The position numbers and the translations under genes were made by a program. This document shows positions 42,506 to 51,128 of a stretch of DNA of 54,995 nt, in pieces. The number at the start of each line of letters is the position of its first letter. Position 1 is the first letter of the stretch. Source of the DNA: Natrialba aegyptia DSM 13077 (GTDB lineage: Archaea; Halobacteriota; Halobacteria; Halobacteriales; Natrialbaceae). A model generated the notes under the pieces. It saw only the letters and a program-made list of their open reading frames with translations. It had not been told where the DNA came from and made no database searches. The stretch covers positions 42,068-97,062 of the forward strand of contig NZ_AOIP01000015.1 of assembly GCF_000337535.1 (NCBI RefSeq). Reading direction: 5' to 3'.

Positions 42506-44422
42506 TCACTCATCAGTCCGTGTGCCGCTTACAGCAGCAGCGTCGTCTCCGAAGCGGATGTACCGTCGCCCGATGAGCGCTGCGAGGATGAGTGCAACGG
42601 TGCCGATGAGTACCGTTCCGATCGGCAGTGACCACGTGTCACCGCTCCAGTCGGCCTCGAAAACCGTTGCATAGTAGCTCGCCGCGTCCGACCCGTGAAC
42701 TGCGAGCAGGACCTCGCGATTGTTCTCGAAGGAGTTCGCGTTCCAGTTGGCGCTGCCGATGATGGCAGTTTCGCGGTCGATGACGATCCCCTTCGCGTGA
42801 ATCTTCTCGAAGCGATCGGTATCCGCGACGAGTCGAACCTCGATCGGGAGATCCTCCCGTTCCGCCAGACTCTCGAGTTCAGTCGCCAGCGCCTCGTTGT
42901 CCGCCTCGTTGTACCACGTCGAATCGAGCAGAATGCGAACCGAAACGCCGCGACGTGCGGCGTCGACCGTCGTCTGGAGCAGCGAGAGATCGCCGTCGAT
43001 GCTGGCTTGGGTGATGAGAATCTCCTCGTCGGCCTCGGCGAGAAGCGTCTGAATGCGGTGTTCGGCGTTATCGGGCGCGATCAGCAGTTCGGCGGACTCG
43101 ACGGATCGTCGTTCGGCTTCGTGTGCTGTCGGATACGATGGCGATGGCGATGGTGACGAAGTGAACTCGTCGTCTTCCTCGACAAACGACGTATGAGCCG
43201 CGTATTCAGCCCCCGGTTCGGTATCCCAGCCGCTAAAGTCGGCTTCGAACACGGTCGCGAGTTCAGTTGCGAGCGTCTCGTCCGGTAGCCGAACGCCCCA
43301 GCCACGGCTCGACTCGCCGCCGACGCCGGAGGGGTCCCAGTTCTCGGTCGTCACCAGGACCGTGTCGTCGGCGACGGCGTACTTGGGGTGGTGAAAGCGG
43401 TAGCGAGCGCCTTCGCCGCCGGTCGCACGGACATCGATCCCGTTCCCGGCCAGCGTCTCGAGTACGGATTCGGTTGCGGCCGGCGTGCCGCCGACGGGGC
43501 TGGCTTCGAGGAGGACGGCCACGTCGACGCCGCGGTCGGCTGCAGCGACGAGTTCGGTGGCGACGGATTCGGAGGTGATCGTGTAGCCGGCGAGGAGGAG
43601 CCGGTCGTCGGCGTTGCGGATCGTTTCGAGCGCCACGGCTGGCTCGTCGGGGAGGACGAACGTTGTGGCCGTGTCGCCGTCGCTGTGCGAGACGGGGAGA
43701 CAGGTTGCCTCGTAGGGCCACCACTGCCCGGTTGCGTCGGCGTCAGCGGTGTCCGTAGCGGTGCCAGCGCCGGGGGTGTCGGTGTTGATTCCGGGATCTG
43801 CATCCGATCCCGTCTCTGTATCTATACCTGTTCCTGCACCTACCCTTACACCGACACTCTCGGTCCGATACCACCGTTGTGCGGTCGGAGCGCGGTCGTA
43901 GGACACCGAATCGAGCACCGTCGATCCGTTTCGCAGTTCGAGGTCGTCGCCGTCGACGGCGAACCGGACGGTCCCCTCGAGTTCGAGTACCGGATCGTCG
44001 GTGAGCGATCGAGTAGCGGACGAGTTCGTGGTCAGGGCGATGCGACCGGAGACGGTTTCGTTCGGGAGCGCGGCGGTGGTGTGGCCGTCGGTGAGCGACC
44101 AGTTGCCGACGCCGGTGTCCGGCGGCGTTTCGAGCACGACGAACTCGCCGACGTTCCCCTGGGTCGTCGGATTCGGTGCGAGTTCGACGAGTCGAGGCCG
44201 GGTGACGTTCTGGTCCGTGGCCGTCGAGGGATCCGAACTCGTCGAATCGGACGAAGCGGTCGAAGCGGCAACGGGACAAGCGAGATCCCCGCCGGCAGTG
44301 GCACCAGCGGTGTGAGCGGGTCCCGGAGCGCCGCCGGAGACGCCCCACACACCGGCGGAGAGCCCGGTGAGCAGGCTACAACTCACGAGGAGGGCGAGGG
44401 CGACCGACCGACGAGTAGACAT
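42506..44422 (-). CDS. Surface phospholipase-D-like protein with lamin-tail domain
   Basis: 638 residues from ATG 44422. An N-terminal signal peptide (V-A-L-A-L-L-V-S-C-S-L-L-T) leads to a lamin-tail-like beta domain (about 70-175, L-V-E-L-A-P-N-P ... V-L-D-S-V-S-Y), a low-complexity Asp/Thr/Gly linker, and two PLD repeats with HxKx4D motifs: H-P-K-Y-A-V-A-D-D (first) and H-A-K-G-I-V-I-D with G-S-A-N-W-N (second). A C-terminal helix (T-V-L-I-G-T-V-A-L-I-L-A-A-L-I-G-R-R) anchors it. Such proteins are phosphodiesterases that may cut nucleic acids or phospholipids. The active face would be outside the cell. Confidence 0.87.
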   Translation of the reverse strand: MSTRRSVALALLVSCSLLTGLSAGVWGVSGGAPGPAHTAGATAGGDLACPVAASTASSDSTSSDPSTATDQNVTRPRLVELAPNPTTQGNVGEFVVLETPPDTGVGNWSLTDGHTTAALPNETVSGRIALTTNSSATRSLTDDPVLELEGTVRFAVDGDDLELRNGSTVLDSVSYDRAPTAQRWYRTESVGVRVGAGTGIDTETGSDADPGINTDTPGAGTATDTADADATGQWWPYEATCLPVSHSDGDTATTFVLPDEPAVALETIRNADDRLLLAGYTITSESVATELVAAADRGVDVAVLLEASPVGGTPAATESVLETLAGNGIDVRATGGEGARYRFHHPKYAVADDTVLVTTENWDPSGVGGESSRGWGVRLPDETLATELATVFEADFSGWDTEPGAEYAAHTSFVEEDDEFTSSPSPSPSYPTAHEAERRSVESAELLIAPDNAEHRIQTLLAEADEEILITQASIDGDLSLLQTTVDAARRGVSVRILLDSTWYNEADNEALATELESLAEREDLPIEVRLVADTDRFEKIHAKGIVIDRETAIIGSANWNANSFENNREVLLAVHGSDAASYYATVFEADWSGDTWSLPIGTVLIGTVALILAALIGRRYIRFGDDAAAVSGTRTDE

Positions 44423-44503
44423 CACCCGGTTTGGCTGCGTCTTCGTACTTAAACTGTAAGCCTCGATGAGAAAAACGGAGCGACGGACGTGGGGAACGTG
44501 GGG

Positions 44504-45865
44504 TTAGGCGACCGGTTCGGGGTCGGCTTGTTCGGCTTCAGCCTGGACGAGGTACGCCCGGTCGTCGTCGTACTCGGCGACGATTTCGAGCGCGTCGCTC
44601 GTTCCGATCCGGTTGAGCGCCCACGCGGCGCTCGCGCGAACTCTGTCCTCCTCGTCGTCCGCGAGCACGTCCGCGAGGGGATCGATCGCGCGGGTATCGC
44701 CAATCAGTCCGAGCGCGCGGGCGGCCCAGCTTCGCACGTCGGGGTTGTCGGCGACGAGTTGGTTGGCGAGCGGCTGAACGGCCGCCTCGGCACCGATCTC
44801 GCCGAGTGCCCTGAAGGTCGGTTTCTGGAGGGTCGGATTCGAGTCGACGTAGTCGAGCAGGGCATCGACGACATCGTCGTCCGCGACGCCGATCTTGCCG
44901 AGGATGCTGATCGCCTGTTCGTCGCGTCGGCCGGCCTTCTGAACCATCGGATCGATGGCCTCCTCGGGGCCCATGCGTTCGAGGGCCTCGAGACAGTGAT
45001 TCTCCATGTACTCCGACCCCAGGCTCTCGTAGGCCAGCAGGATCATGTCGACGTTGCCGCGCTTCTCGTGAACCTTGAGGGCGTGCCACTCGGGCGGGAA
45101 GTCCTTGACGTGGTCGAGCACGTCGTAAAAGCCCTCCCGGCGGAGCTGTTCGCGGACCTCGAGGTCGGTCCACTCCGTCGCGTCGTCGATGGCCGCCTGG
45201 AAGTCGTCGGTCGCCTCGAGCAATCCGGCGATCGTCTCCGCATCGTCGTCGGCATCGAGTTCAGCGTCCTCGACGGCGGCGACGGCATCGTCGAGCGTGT
45301 CGGCCAGTCGGTCGGGCGTGTCTGCATCGGCCTCGTCCGTCGATAGCGCGACGGACGAACCCAGAATCTCGTTGAACTCGCCGAGGTAGTCATCGGCGGC
45401 GACGAGGAGTTCGTCGCGACCTTCCACGGTCCAGCGCGTGCCCGTGATCGTGCCGCTGGCGTCTTCGATTTCGTCGACCACATCCTCGCCGTAGGGACCG
45501 CGCTGCTCCTCCAGCTCGGATTCGAGATCCGAGAGGTCGCTTTCGATCTCGTCGTAGGTCTCCTGGAGTTCCTCCTCGGGCGCGGGTTCGTCGTCCTCGT
45601 CTTCTTCCTCCTCGTCCTCCGTCTCCGGCGGCTCGGGAATTTCGACCGTTTCGAGTTCGGTACGGAACGCCTCGAGGTCGGCTTCGACGTCGTCGAGATC
45701 GTCCTCGGTTTCGGCCGCGTCGAGATCGGTCTCGAGCGTCTCGACCTCGTCGCTGAACTCGTCGAGTTGGGTGCGGATGGCCTCGAGATCGGGCGTTTGT
45801 TCCGATTCTTCGCCTGCTGATTCCGCTTCCTGATCGGTCTGATCCGGCGTGTCGTCCTCGCTCAT
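44504..45865 (-). CDS. HEAT-repeat protein with acidic coiled-coil N-terminus
   Basis: 453 residues. The first 180 or so are very acidic and predicted coiled coil (E-E-E-E-D-E-D-D-E, L-E-T-D-L-D-A-A-E). The C-terminal 200 residues are HEAT/PBS-lyase-like helical repeats, with copies of the form V-R-S-W-A-A-R-A-L-G-L-I-G-D and A-A-W-A-L-N-R-I-G. It has no catalytic residues that I can see and is probably a protein-protein scaffold. It stands alone between pld and pssA, all on the minus strand. Similar haloarchaeal proteins exist; none has a known function that I can name. Confidence 0.78.
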   Translation of the reverse strand: MSEDDTPDQTDQEAESAGEESEQTPDLEAIRTQLDEFSDEVETLETDLDAAETEDDLDDVEADLEAFRTELETVEIPEPPETEDEEEEDEDDEPAPEEELQETYDEIESDLSDLESELEEQRGPYGEDVVDEIEDASGTITGTRWTVEGRDELLVAADDYLGEFNEILGSSVALSTDEADADTPDRLADTLDDAVAAVEDAELDADDDAETIAGLLEATDDFQAAIDDATEWTDLEVREQLRREGFYDVLDHVKDFPPEWHALKVHEKRGNVDMILLAYESLGSEYMENHCLEALERMGPEEAIDPMVQKAGRRDEQAISILGKIGVADDDVVDALLDYVDSNPTLQKPTFRALGEIGAEAAVQPLANQLVADNPDVRSWAARALGLIGDTRAIDPLADVLADDEEDRVRASAAWALNRIGTSDALEIVAEYDDDRAYLVQAEAEQADPEPVA

Positions 45866-45940
45866 ACTCTCACCGCCCCGGGGGTGGGACGACGCCGACG
45901 CGTACCACTGTTCATACGCTACGGTCGTGTCAGGATCGTC

Positions 45941-46666
45941 CTAAGCGTTTCCATGCGCGGTCGTCCCCTGCTGGGGAGTCTCCTCGCGCCAGTAGAACCA
46001 GGGGCTGAGCGTCATGTAGGCGAGTCCGAGCGTCAAGAGGGCATAGGGGAAGGTGCGGCCAGCGAAGTTCGGGATCAAGATCGCGAGGACGTGGACGACG
46101 CCCATGATGGCGGCGTCGCGGGCGAGCAGGTCTGGGTAGCTGATCCGCGAGACCATCAGGTAACAGAACGCGCCCGTCACGGCGAGGACGAGCCAGGGGT
46201 TGGCGACGCCGGCGAGGATCGCCGCGCCGAGGACGGTCGCCGCGAGGGTCGTCTGGATGCCTTCGGTGTAGTTGACGGCGGTATCGTAGGCCGTGTACAG
46301 ACCGAGTCGAGCGACGGCCATGGCGACGAACAGCGCACAGACGCCGGAGACGAGCAGTAGTTCACCCGTCACGGTCTCGTGCGAGATGTCGAGGCCGCCC
46401 GTGATGACGACGAACGCGAGGGCGGCGGGGGCGACGGCGAAGGAGGCGACATCGGCGAGGGAATCGAGGTAGGGGCCGGCATCGGTGCCGCCGTAGCGGC
46501 GAGCCAGGATGCCGTCGAGACCGTCGGCGACGGCGGCGAGCAGGATGAGTCGGGCGGCGAGGTCGATGTCGACGAAGGCGACGACGACGGCGACGAACCC
46601 CAGGGCGGCATTGGCGATCGTCACCGCGTCGGCGACGCCCAGTCGCCCGACGAACCGGGGGAGCAT
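45941..46666 (-). CDS. pssA: Archaetidylserine synthase (CDP-alcohol phosphotransferase)
   Basis: 241 residues, about 8 membrane helices. The CDP-alcohol phosphotransferase motif D-G-L-D-G-I-L-A-R-x8-G-P-Y-L-D-S-L-A-D is complete (D-x2-D-G-x2-A-R-x8-G-x3-D-x3-D), near residues 48-70. In haloarchaea this enzyme makes archaetidylserine from CDP-archaeol and serine, feeding archaetidylethanolamine used in lipid anchoring of ArtA-processed surface proteins. I chose ATG 46666 (M-L-P-R-F-V-G-R-L-G) because family members begin there; ATG 46711 would add 15 basic residues. Confidence 0.88.
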   Translation of the reverse strand: MLPRFVGRLGVADAVTIANAALGFVAVVVAFVDIDLAARLILLAAVADGLDGILARRYGGTDAGPYLDSLADVASFAVAPAALAFVVITGGLDISHETVTGELLLVSGVCALFVAMAVARLGLYTAYDTAVNYTEGIQTTLAATVLGAAILAGVANPWLVLAVTGAFCYLMVSRISYPDLLARDAAIMGVVHVLAILIPNFAGRTFPYALLTLGLAYMTLSPWFYWREETPQQGTTAHGNA

Positions 46667-46733
46667 ACTCGCGGATTCGGCGGGCGTGTACCTTACGTGT
46701 TTTCGTTTCATGATGACAGGGCGATATGGGGGC

Positions 46734-46817
46734 GGTGGGTATGGGAGTTGGCGGATATGTCGGTGGGTATGGGAGTTGGCGGATATGTCGGTGGGTATGG
46801 GAGTTGGTGGATATGGG
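46734..46817. repeat. 28-bp tandem repeat, three copies
   Basis: The unit GGTGGGTATGGGAGTTGGCG plus GATATGTC runs head to tail at 46734-46761, 46762-46789 and 46790-46817; the first two copies are identical and the third differs by about four bases. Shorter GGATATGGGAGT fragments extend to about 46840, and a GCGATATGGG precedes the array. The strand is G-rich. Confidence 0.85.
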
Positions 46818-46983
46818 AGTCAGCGGATATGGGAGTCGTATGGGACGGCGCGGGAGCTGGGAGAGTGGGATGCATAACTGGGGAGAGTGCAGAGATAGGG
46901 TAGAGAACGACGGAGACGGGGATCCAAGCGGGACAGCGCTGACGGTGGTTCGAGCGTCGAACCGGAGCCCGGAACCGGGGCGA

Positions 46984-46989
46984 TTATAT
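46984..46989 (+). promoter_or_regulatory. Candidate TATA box of the halocyanin-like gene
   Basis: TTATAT is centred 27 nt before ATG 47013, ideal haloarchaeal spacing for a leaderless transcript. Confidence 0.6.
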
Positions 46990-47012
46990 CGCGAGTCTCC
47001 CAAGCGTTCGGT

Positions 47013-47450
47013 ATGAACCGGCGCGCCTATCTCGCCGCCGTCGGCACGTCCCTCTCGGCCAGCCTCGCCGGCTGTACGTCCACCCTCGGTGTGTTCGACG
47101 ATTCGCCCTGCAGCGGCGACGACTGCACCATCGGGATGACTCGCAACGAGTTCCTCCCTCGGGAGTACGAGGCCACCGTCGGGGAGACGGTCGTCTGGAA
47201 GAATACGAGCGGGGCGATTCACACGATTACGGCGCTCGAATCGGGCATTCCGGACGACGCGGAGTACTTCGCGACCGGCGGCTTCGAGGACGACGCGACC
47301 GCACGCGAGCAGTGGCGCGAGAACCACAGCGGCGGGCTCGATACCCGCGAGACGTTCGAGCACACCTTCGAGGTCCCCGGCCGGTACGAGTACATCTGTA
47401 TTCCGCACGTCAACGCGGACATGGTCGGGACGATCATCGTCAGCGAGTAA
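47013..47450 (+). CDS. Halocyanin-like blue copper lipoprotein (plastocyanin/azurin family)
   Basis: 145 residues. M-N-R-R-A-Y-L and the lipobox cysteine after S-L-A-G show a Tat lipoprotein. The cupredoxin domain (about 38-145) has the copper site: first His in S-G-A-I-H-T-I-T and then C-I-P-H with Met in the following D-M, the C-x2-H-x4-M loop of plastocyanin/halocyanin. It should carry electrons at the outer membrane face, for example to a terminal oxidase. An extra cysteine pair (C-S-G-D-D-C) just before the domain may form a disulfide. Leaderless start by TATA spacing. Confidence 0.9.
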   Translation: MNRRAYLAAVGTSLSASLAGCTSTLGVFDDSPCSGDDCTIGMTRNEFLPREYEATVGETVVWKNTSGAIHTITALESGIPDDAEYFATGGFEDDATAREQWRENHSGGLDTRETFEHTFEVPGRYEYICIPHVNADMVGTIIVSE

Positions 47451-47597
47451 GCGAGAGTGTGAGGAGACGGGTTCCCGTTCGCGGCTCGTCCGAGGGGCAA
47501 GGATCGACGGTTGAGAGCAGAATCCATTTTCTTCGACGGTCCCGCCCGAGCAGCGGCATCGAATTGTGATCACATCGAGAGACAGCGTTCCGTGCGG

Positions 47598-48326
47598 TCA
47601 CTGTCGAGGGGTCGGCATCTGGGGAAAGTGAGCTAGCGCGAGGAGAAACGTCGTGGTTGCGACCAAAAGCAGTGCCAGTCCTCCGATGGAAGACCCGACG
47701 GCCGGGATACGGGAGACGGCGATCGTGAGAATGATTGCTATCAGAGCCACACCTGAACTCGCCATCGCTCCGGCCAGTTCTACGGAGCGGGTTTCAGCAG
47801 CGCCGCCGACCCGTTCGCCGAGCGTGACCGCTCGCTCGGCCGTGTCCCACGAGAGAAGCACCATCGTTACGGCGACCGTCGATCGCCACAGTGGCGCTCC
47901 GTCGATGAGAGCAGTTGCTGTCACGCCGGCGAATACGAGTGCGACACCGGCTGTCGTGAACGATCGGGCGAACCTACCATATACGGGAAATACGCCGAGG
48001 GTTACCAGTAGCGTTCCGGACCCCGACGCGAGCAGGATGAGTAACGGAGACAACGGAAGAGAAAGGGTGACAGAGGCACCAAGCGCCGCGGTGGCAACGA
48101 TGAATCCGAATCCGGTGACCGCGCTTCCGACGAGTCGATACCCCCGGCGGCGGAGCAGTACCCCGCCGATGAGGAGCGTCAGCCCGATCGCTTCCAAAAG
48201 GAGCGGGGCCGTCTGTCTCGGATCCGTTAACCCGGCGATGCACGCACCGAAAACCGCGACGAATGCAACGCCGGCGCTCGCACTCGCTGGAGTCGGATCG
48301 GTCGGCTTATCCGGAAGGCCGCTCAT
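47598..48326 (-). CDS. Polytopic membrane protein of the DUF58 operon (DUF7519-type)
   Basis: 242 residues with about six to eight hydrophobic segments and short loops. No motif is recognisable. I recall this protein type as DUF7519, usually encoded next to DUF58 and DUF4129 proteins in haloarchaea. The start overlaps the DUF58 stop (ATGA), so it is the last gene of that operon. Codon use (more GTT, TCG, GGT) is less GC-biased than in the flanking genes. Confidence 0.72.
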   Translation of the reverse strand: MSGLPDKPTDPTPASASAGVAFVAVFGACIAGLTDPRQTAPLLLEAIGLTLLIGGVLLRRRGYRLVGSAVTGFGFIVATAALGASVTLSLPLSPLLILLASGSGTLLVTLGVFPVYGRFARSFTTAGVALVFAGVTATALIDGAPLWRSTVAVTMVLLSWDTAERAVTLGERVGGAAETRSVELAGAMASSGVALIAIILTIAVSRIPAVGSSIGGLALLLVATTTFLLALAHFPQMPTPRQ

Positions 48327-49579
48327 CGGTTCGCCCCCGCTCGTATCGCCGTCTCGAGGGCTGTCTCGGGATCCCAGTCGATAACCGTCACGTTCGATCG
48401 CCGAAGGGCCCCTAGACGGTTGTCCCGTCGGAGTCCTGCGACCGCAGTCCCGAGCGACCGCGTCGCCGTGACTGCCGGCGAGATAACCGTCACCGGCTGG
48501 CCGTCTGCGCGGAGGGTTCGAGCCGTTTCGAGCGGGGAGTCGTCGAGTAACGGAGATATCAGGAGGATGCTAGCCTCCCCGAACCGCGTTCGAAGCGGCC
48601 GAATCGGTAGTTCATCGGTGTCTCCAGGACGAGTTCTGTTCGGCGGTTCGAGCGGCAGCAGTTTCGGATCGTCGAGCGTTTGTCGTATTGTTTCGACGTG
48701 GTGCGCTCCGGTGTTCGGGGCAATGTACCGCTGTTCGGTGCCGAAGACCGCGAGCCCGACCGGTCCGTTCGCGGTCGCGATGGTATCGAGTAATTCGCGC
48801 GCGACGGTACACGCGTAGAAGACGGCGTGCGGTTCGTCGCTACTGTCTGAGCGGTAGCAGACTTCTCGCGCATCGAGACAGAGGAGAGTGGCTCGAGAGC
48901 GCTCGTCGCGAAAACTGATTGTGGTCAGCTCGCGGTCGCGCGCGTAGCGGTTCCAGTCTATTTTTCGCTGTGGATCTCCCGGTTGGTAGGAACGGACGGT
49001 TGAGAATACGGTTCCGTGTCCGTTATCGACCGTGATAGTCGATCCTGCATACCGGTGTGCTATCTGTTCGAGCGTCGCGGTTCGAACCGGCGACCGACAG
49101 GCAAGTTCGGTTTCCGTCTCGACGTTCGTCTCGACCGCGACGCTGCCGCTGATATCCTCGAGAACGACGGCGGCCGGCCTGAAACGATGGGTTCCGTGTT
49201 TCGCGGTAACCGTGTAGGAGAAGGTCGTCTCGTCGTCGGGGCCGAGCGCCGCCGCGTGTCGGGCCGAGCCGTCGGTAACCGAGAGCATCGGCGGGATTCC
49301 GTCGACGAGACACACGCTGGGGAGCATCCGGTCGCCCGCGTTTTTGAGCGTGACCGTCACTTCGACCGCCTGCCCGTGTGAGGGGGCAGGCTCGGTACAC
49401 GACCGTTCGAGTTCGAGCGTCGCGGCGGGCGACGTGGGCACGTGCGAATAGACGGCGAAGACGACGGGCGGGATCGAGAGGAGTAATAGCGTCGAGTCCG
49501 CTACTAGCGCACCGATTCCGCTGGTGAGGAGGGCGGCGATCAGCGCGCTATTCCAGCGAGTCGTTCGCCGAGTTGTCAT
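48323..49579 (-). CDS. DUF58 domain protein
   Basis: 418 residues from ATG 49579, overlapping the previous gene as ATGA; the 66-residue upstream extension of the frame is not used. Two N-terminal membrane helices (about 15-45) are followed by a beta domain (about 55-180) and the DUF58 core: G-D-P-Q-R-K-I-D-W-N-R-Y-A-R, then a von-Willebrand-A-like part (L-L-C-L-D-A-R, L-L-I-S-P-L-L-D). DUF58 proteins act with MoxR AAA+ ATPases in maturation of secreted or membrane complexes. No moxR is adjacent, so the partner must be elsewhere. Confidence 0.9.
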   Translation of the reverse strand: MTTRRTTRWNSALIAALLTSGIGALVADSTLLLLSIPPVVFAVYSHVPTSPAATLELERSCTEPAPSHGQAVEVTVTLKNAGDRMLPSVCLVDGIPPMLSVTDGSARHAAALGPDDETTFSYTVTAKHGTHRFRPAAVVLEDISGSVAVETNVETETELACRSPVRTATLEQIAHRYAGSTITVDNGHGTVFSTVRSYQPGDPQRKIDWNRYARDRELTTISFRDERSRATLLCLDAREVCYRSDSSDEPHAVFYACTVARELLDTIATANGPVGLAVFGTEQRYIAPNTGAHHVETIRQTLDDPKLLPLEPPNRTRPGDTDELPIRPLRTRFGEASILLISPLLDDSPLETARTLRADGQPVTVISPAVTATRSLGTAVAGLRRDNRLGALRRSNVTVIDWDPETALETAIRAGANR

Positions 49580-50157
49580 CGACGGGCCTCCTCCGCGGCG
49601 AGCGTCAGAACCGCCCGCGCCGTTCGCCGCGCCCTTCGCGCGAAGTACAACCGTTCTCGGAGCGATCGGAGAAGCGAGCCGTCCGATTCGGGTTCGGGAC
49701 GAACGAACGCCGCCGCGACCGGATCGTCCGTCCACGTTCCGTCCGCGAGGTGGTCGCGGGCTGTTTCCGTGGCGCACCCTTCAGTTCGGACGATCGTTCG
49801 AATCGTCGTCCGTCTGAGCCCGTCTCGAATGCGGTGCCGTCGAGCCGGCGGGAGCGACAGGGGCCATCGTCGATCCAGAACGTGTTCGAGTTCGCGTCCG
49901 GGTGGCGGCGTCGATGGAATCGGTTCCGGCGGCGTGCGATCCGCTCGGTCGGAATCGTCGAGCAGAACAAACGGGAGGAGAAGAGACGCGATCACGAACA
50001 CGACGACGAAAAACGCTACCAGCAGTATTTCATCATCCCACGGCCAGTGAAGAGCGCCGCCGATCGGCGGGGCGACCAAGACGGCGAGCCCGGCACAGAG
50101 TGAGAGGATGCCGCCAGCGGCGGATATCCATCGAATAATCGATCCCGGGTTGCTCAC
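49576..50157 (-). CDS. Two-helix membrane protein (DUF7269-type)
   Basis: 193 residues: two N-terminal hydrophobic segments (about 9-32 and 44-66), then an Arg-rich cytoplasmic part with D-D-S-D-R-A-D. I recall the type as DUF7269, found between DUF4129 and DUF58 genes in haloarchaea. Overlaps both neighbours by ATGA, so it is tightly coupled. No catalytic motif is visible. Confidence 0.7.
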   Translation of the reverse strand: MSNPGSIIRWISAAGGILSLCAGLAVLVAPPIGGALHWPWDDEILLVAFFVVVFVIASLLLPFVLLDDSDRADRTPPEPIPSTPPPGRELEHVLDRRWPLSLPPARRHRIRDGLRRTTIRTIVRTEGCATETARDHLADGTWTDDPVAAAFVRPEPESDGSLLRSLRERLYFARRARRTARAVLTLAAEEARR

Positions 50158-50849
50158 TCGGAATCACCGTCGAGCCGTTCGAGTTCACGCCTCGCTTTCC
50201 GTCGGTACGCGGTCGTTTCGGCCGCCTCACCGTAGCGGGTCTCCCGAAACAGTTCCGTGACTGCGGTCACGGCGCTTTCGTCGAATCCGGCGTCGATAGC
50301 GGTCTCGGCCCACTCCGTCGGCGTGCGACAGTGCGGCCGGTCCGGTTCGAGCGGTTCGGTCATCTCGACCCACGCCTTGGCCACGCCGGATTCCGGCTCG
50401 GCGGGCGGCCAGGATTCGCCCGTCTCGTCCGAACGCGTTGAGCGTGTCGCCGACCGCCGCCGGGTCGCCAGCGCGGAGAGACCGATGGCAGCGCTCGACT
50501 CGGGGACCCGACGACCGACGAGCAGGAGAACGGCGACGACCGCGCCGATACCGACGAGGGGAAGCGCGGCCGAGCGCAGAAGTGCGAGGAGCAGACCGAG
50601 CCCGCCGGCCCAAGAACCGGTGCCGGTCCCGAGGATGGCGGGATCGAACTCGATCCCGAACAGGTCGAAAAACGCAACGACGAGCAATAACAGGACATCC
50701 AGGATGGACAGGCCTCCCGGAGCGGAACTCTCAGCGGAGACATCATAGGTGGTGGTGATCGGCGTTGTCTCGAGGACGGAGGCTGTAACGCCGAGCGTCA
50801 GGATCGAAAGGAGCGCAGTTACGATCAGGACGGACCTATTTTGACGCAT
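50154..50849 (-). CDS. DUF4129 domain membrane protein
   Basis: 231 residues, first gene of the operon. A signal-like N-terminus, two or three hydrophobic segments (about 45-130), and then the small DUF4129-like domain with C-R-T-P-T-E-W-A-E-T-A and E-L-F-R-E-T-R-Y-G-E (about 175-215). In many species this domain is the C-terminal part of a large transglutaminase-like membrane protein; here it stands alone without the transglutaminase. Divergent from thi4. Confidence 0.78.
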   Translation of the reverse strand: MRQNRSVLIVTALLSILTLGVTASVLETTPITTTYDVSAESSAPGGLSILDVLLLLVVAFFDLFGIEFDPAILGTGTGSWAGGLGLLLALLRSAALPLVGIGAVVAVLLLVGRRVPESSAAIGLSALATRRRSATRSTRSDETGESWPPAEPESGVAKAWVEMTEPLEPDRPHCRTPTEWAETAIDAGFDESAVTAVTELFRETRYGEAAETTAYRRKARRELERLDGDSE

Positions 50850-50897
50850 TCACGTACGGACGTAATTCGTACTGAGCAAGATAAAACTACAGTCCTC

Positions 50898-51104
50898 TCA
50901 GCTGTTCGTTGTCCGTTCTATTGCATGGGCCGAAACCGCGGGGTTCACTCGGGAGCCTCGAACTACCCTCCGCGCGAGAAGAGCGGTCGGATGCCCGCCG
51001 AAACCGTCGCTGATGCCGTAGCGACGATATCGGGCCTCCCGCCGGATCTTCTGCTTGATCCATTTTTCGCGTACCCTTGCGAACCATCGCGATAGACTTT
51101 TCAC
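50898..51104 (-). CDS. Possible small basic protein
   Basis: 68 codons from a GTG start. The first 35 residues ([29 protein letters not shown]) are very basic and amphipathic, which is unlike most shadow ORFs, but the C-terminal half looks random. It sits in the 279-bp divergent space between DUF4129 and thi4 and is preceded by no convincing promoter. Either a small membrane-surface protein or a chance ORF; weak support only. Confidence 0.25.
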   Translation of the reverse strand: MKSLSRWFARVREKWIKQKIRREARYRRYGISDGFGGHPTALLARRVVRGSRVNPAVSAHAIERTTNS

Positions 51105-51128
51105 TACTGGATGATACCACCTAGTTGT

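Larger units (their letters stand above)
46667..47012. other. 346-bp intergenic region holding a tandem repeat
   Basis: Between divergent pssA and the halocyanin gene. It contains the 28-bp tandem repeat (46734-46817), the possible pssA extension (46667-46711) and a TATA box for the halocyanin gene near its right end. Long ORFs read through it on both strands, but they are Pro/Thr/Gly-rich repeat translations and not genes. Confidence 0.6.

Noticed and set aside
46734-46817. 28-bp repeat as a CRISPR array
   Set aside because: The units are contiguous with no unique spacers, and no cas genes are nearby; the size only resembles a CRISPR repeat.
46362-47573. 403-codon minus-strand ORF running through the 28-bp repeat
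   Set aside because: It is out of frame with pssA and translates the repeat into Pro/Thr/His runs; pssA and halocyanin are supported by motifs.
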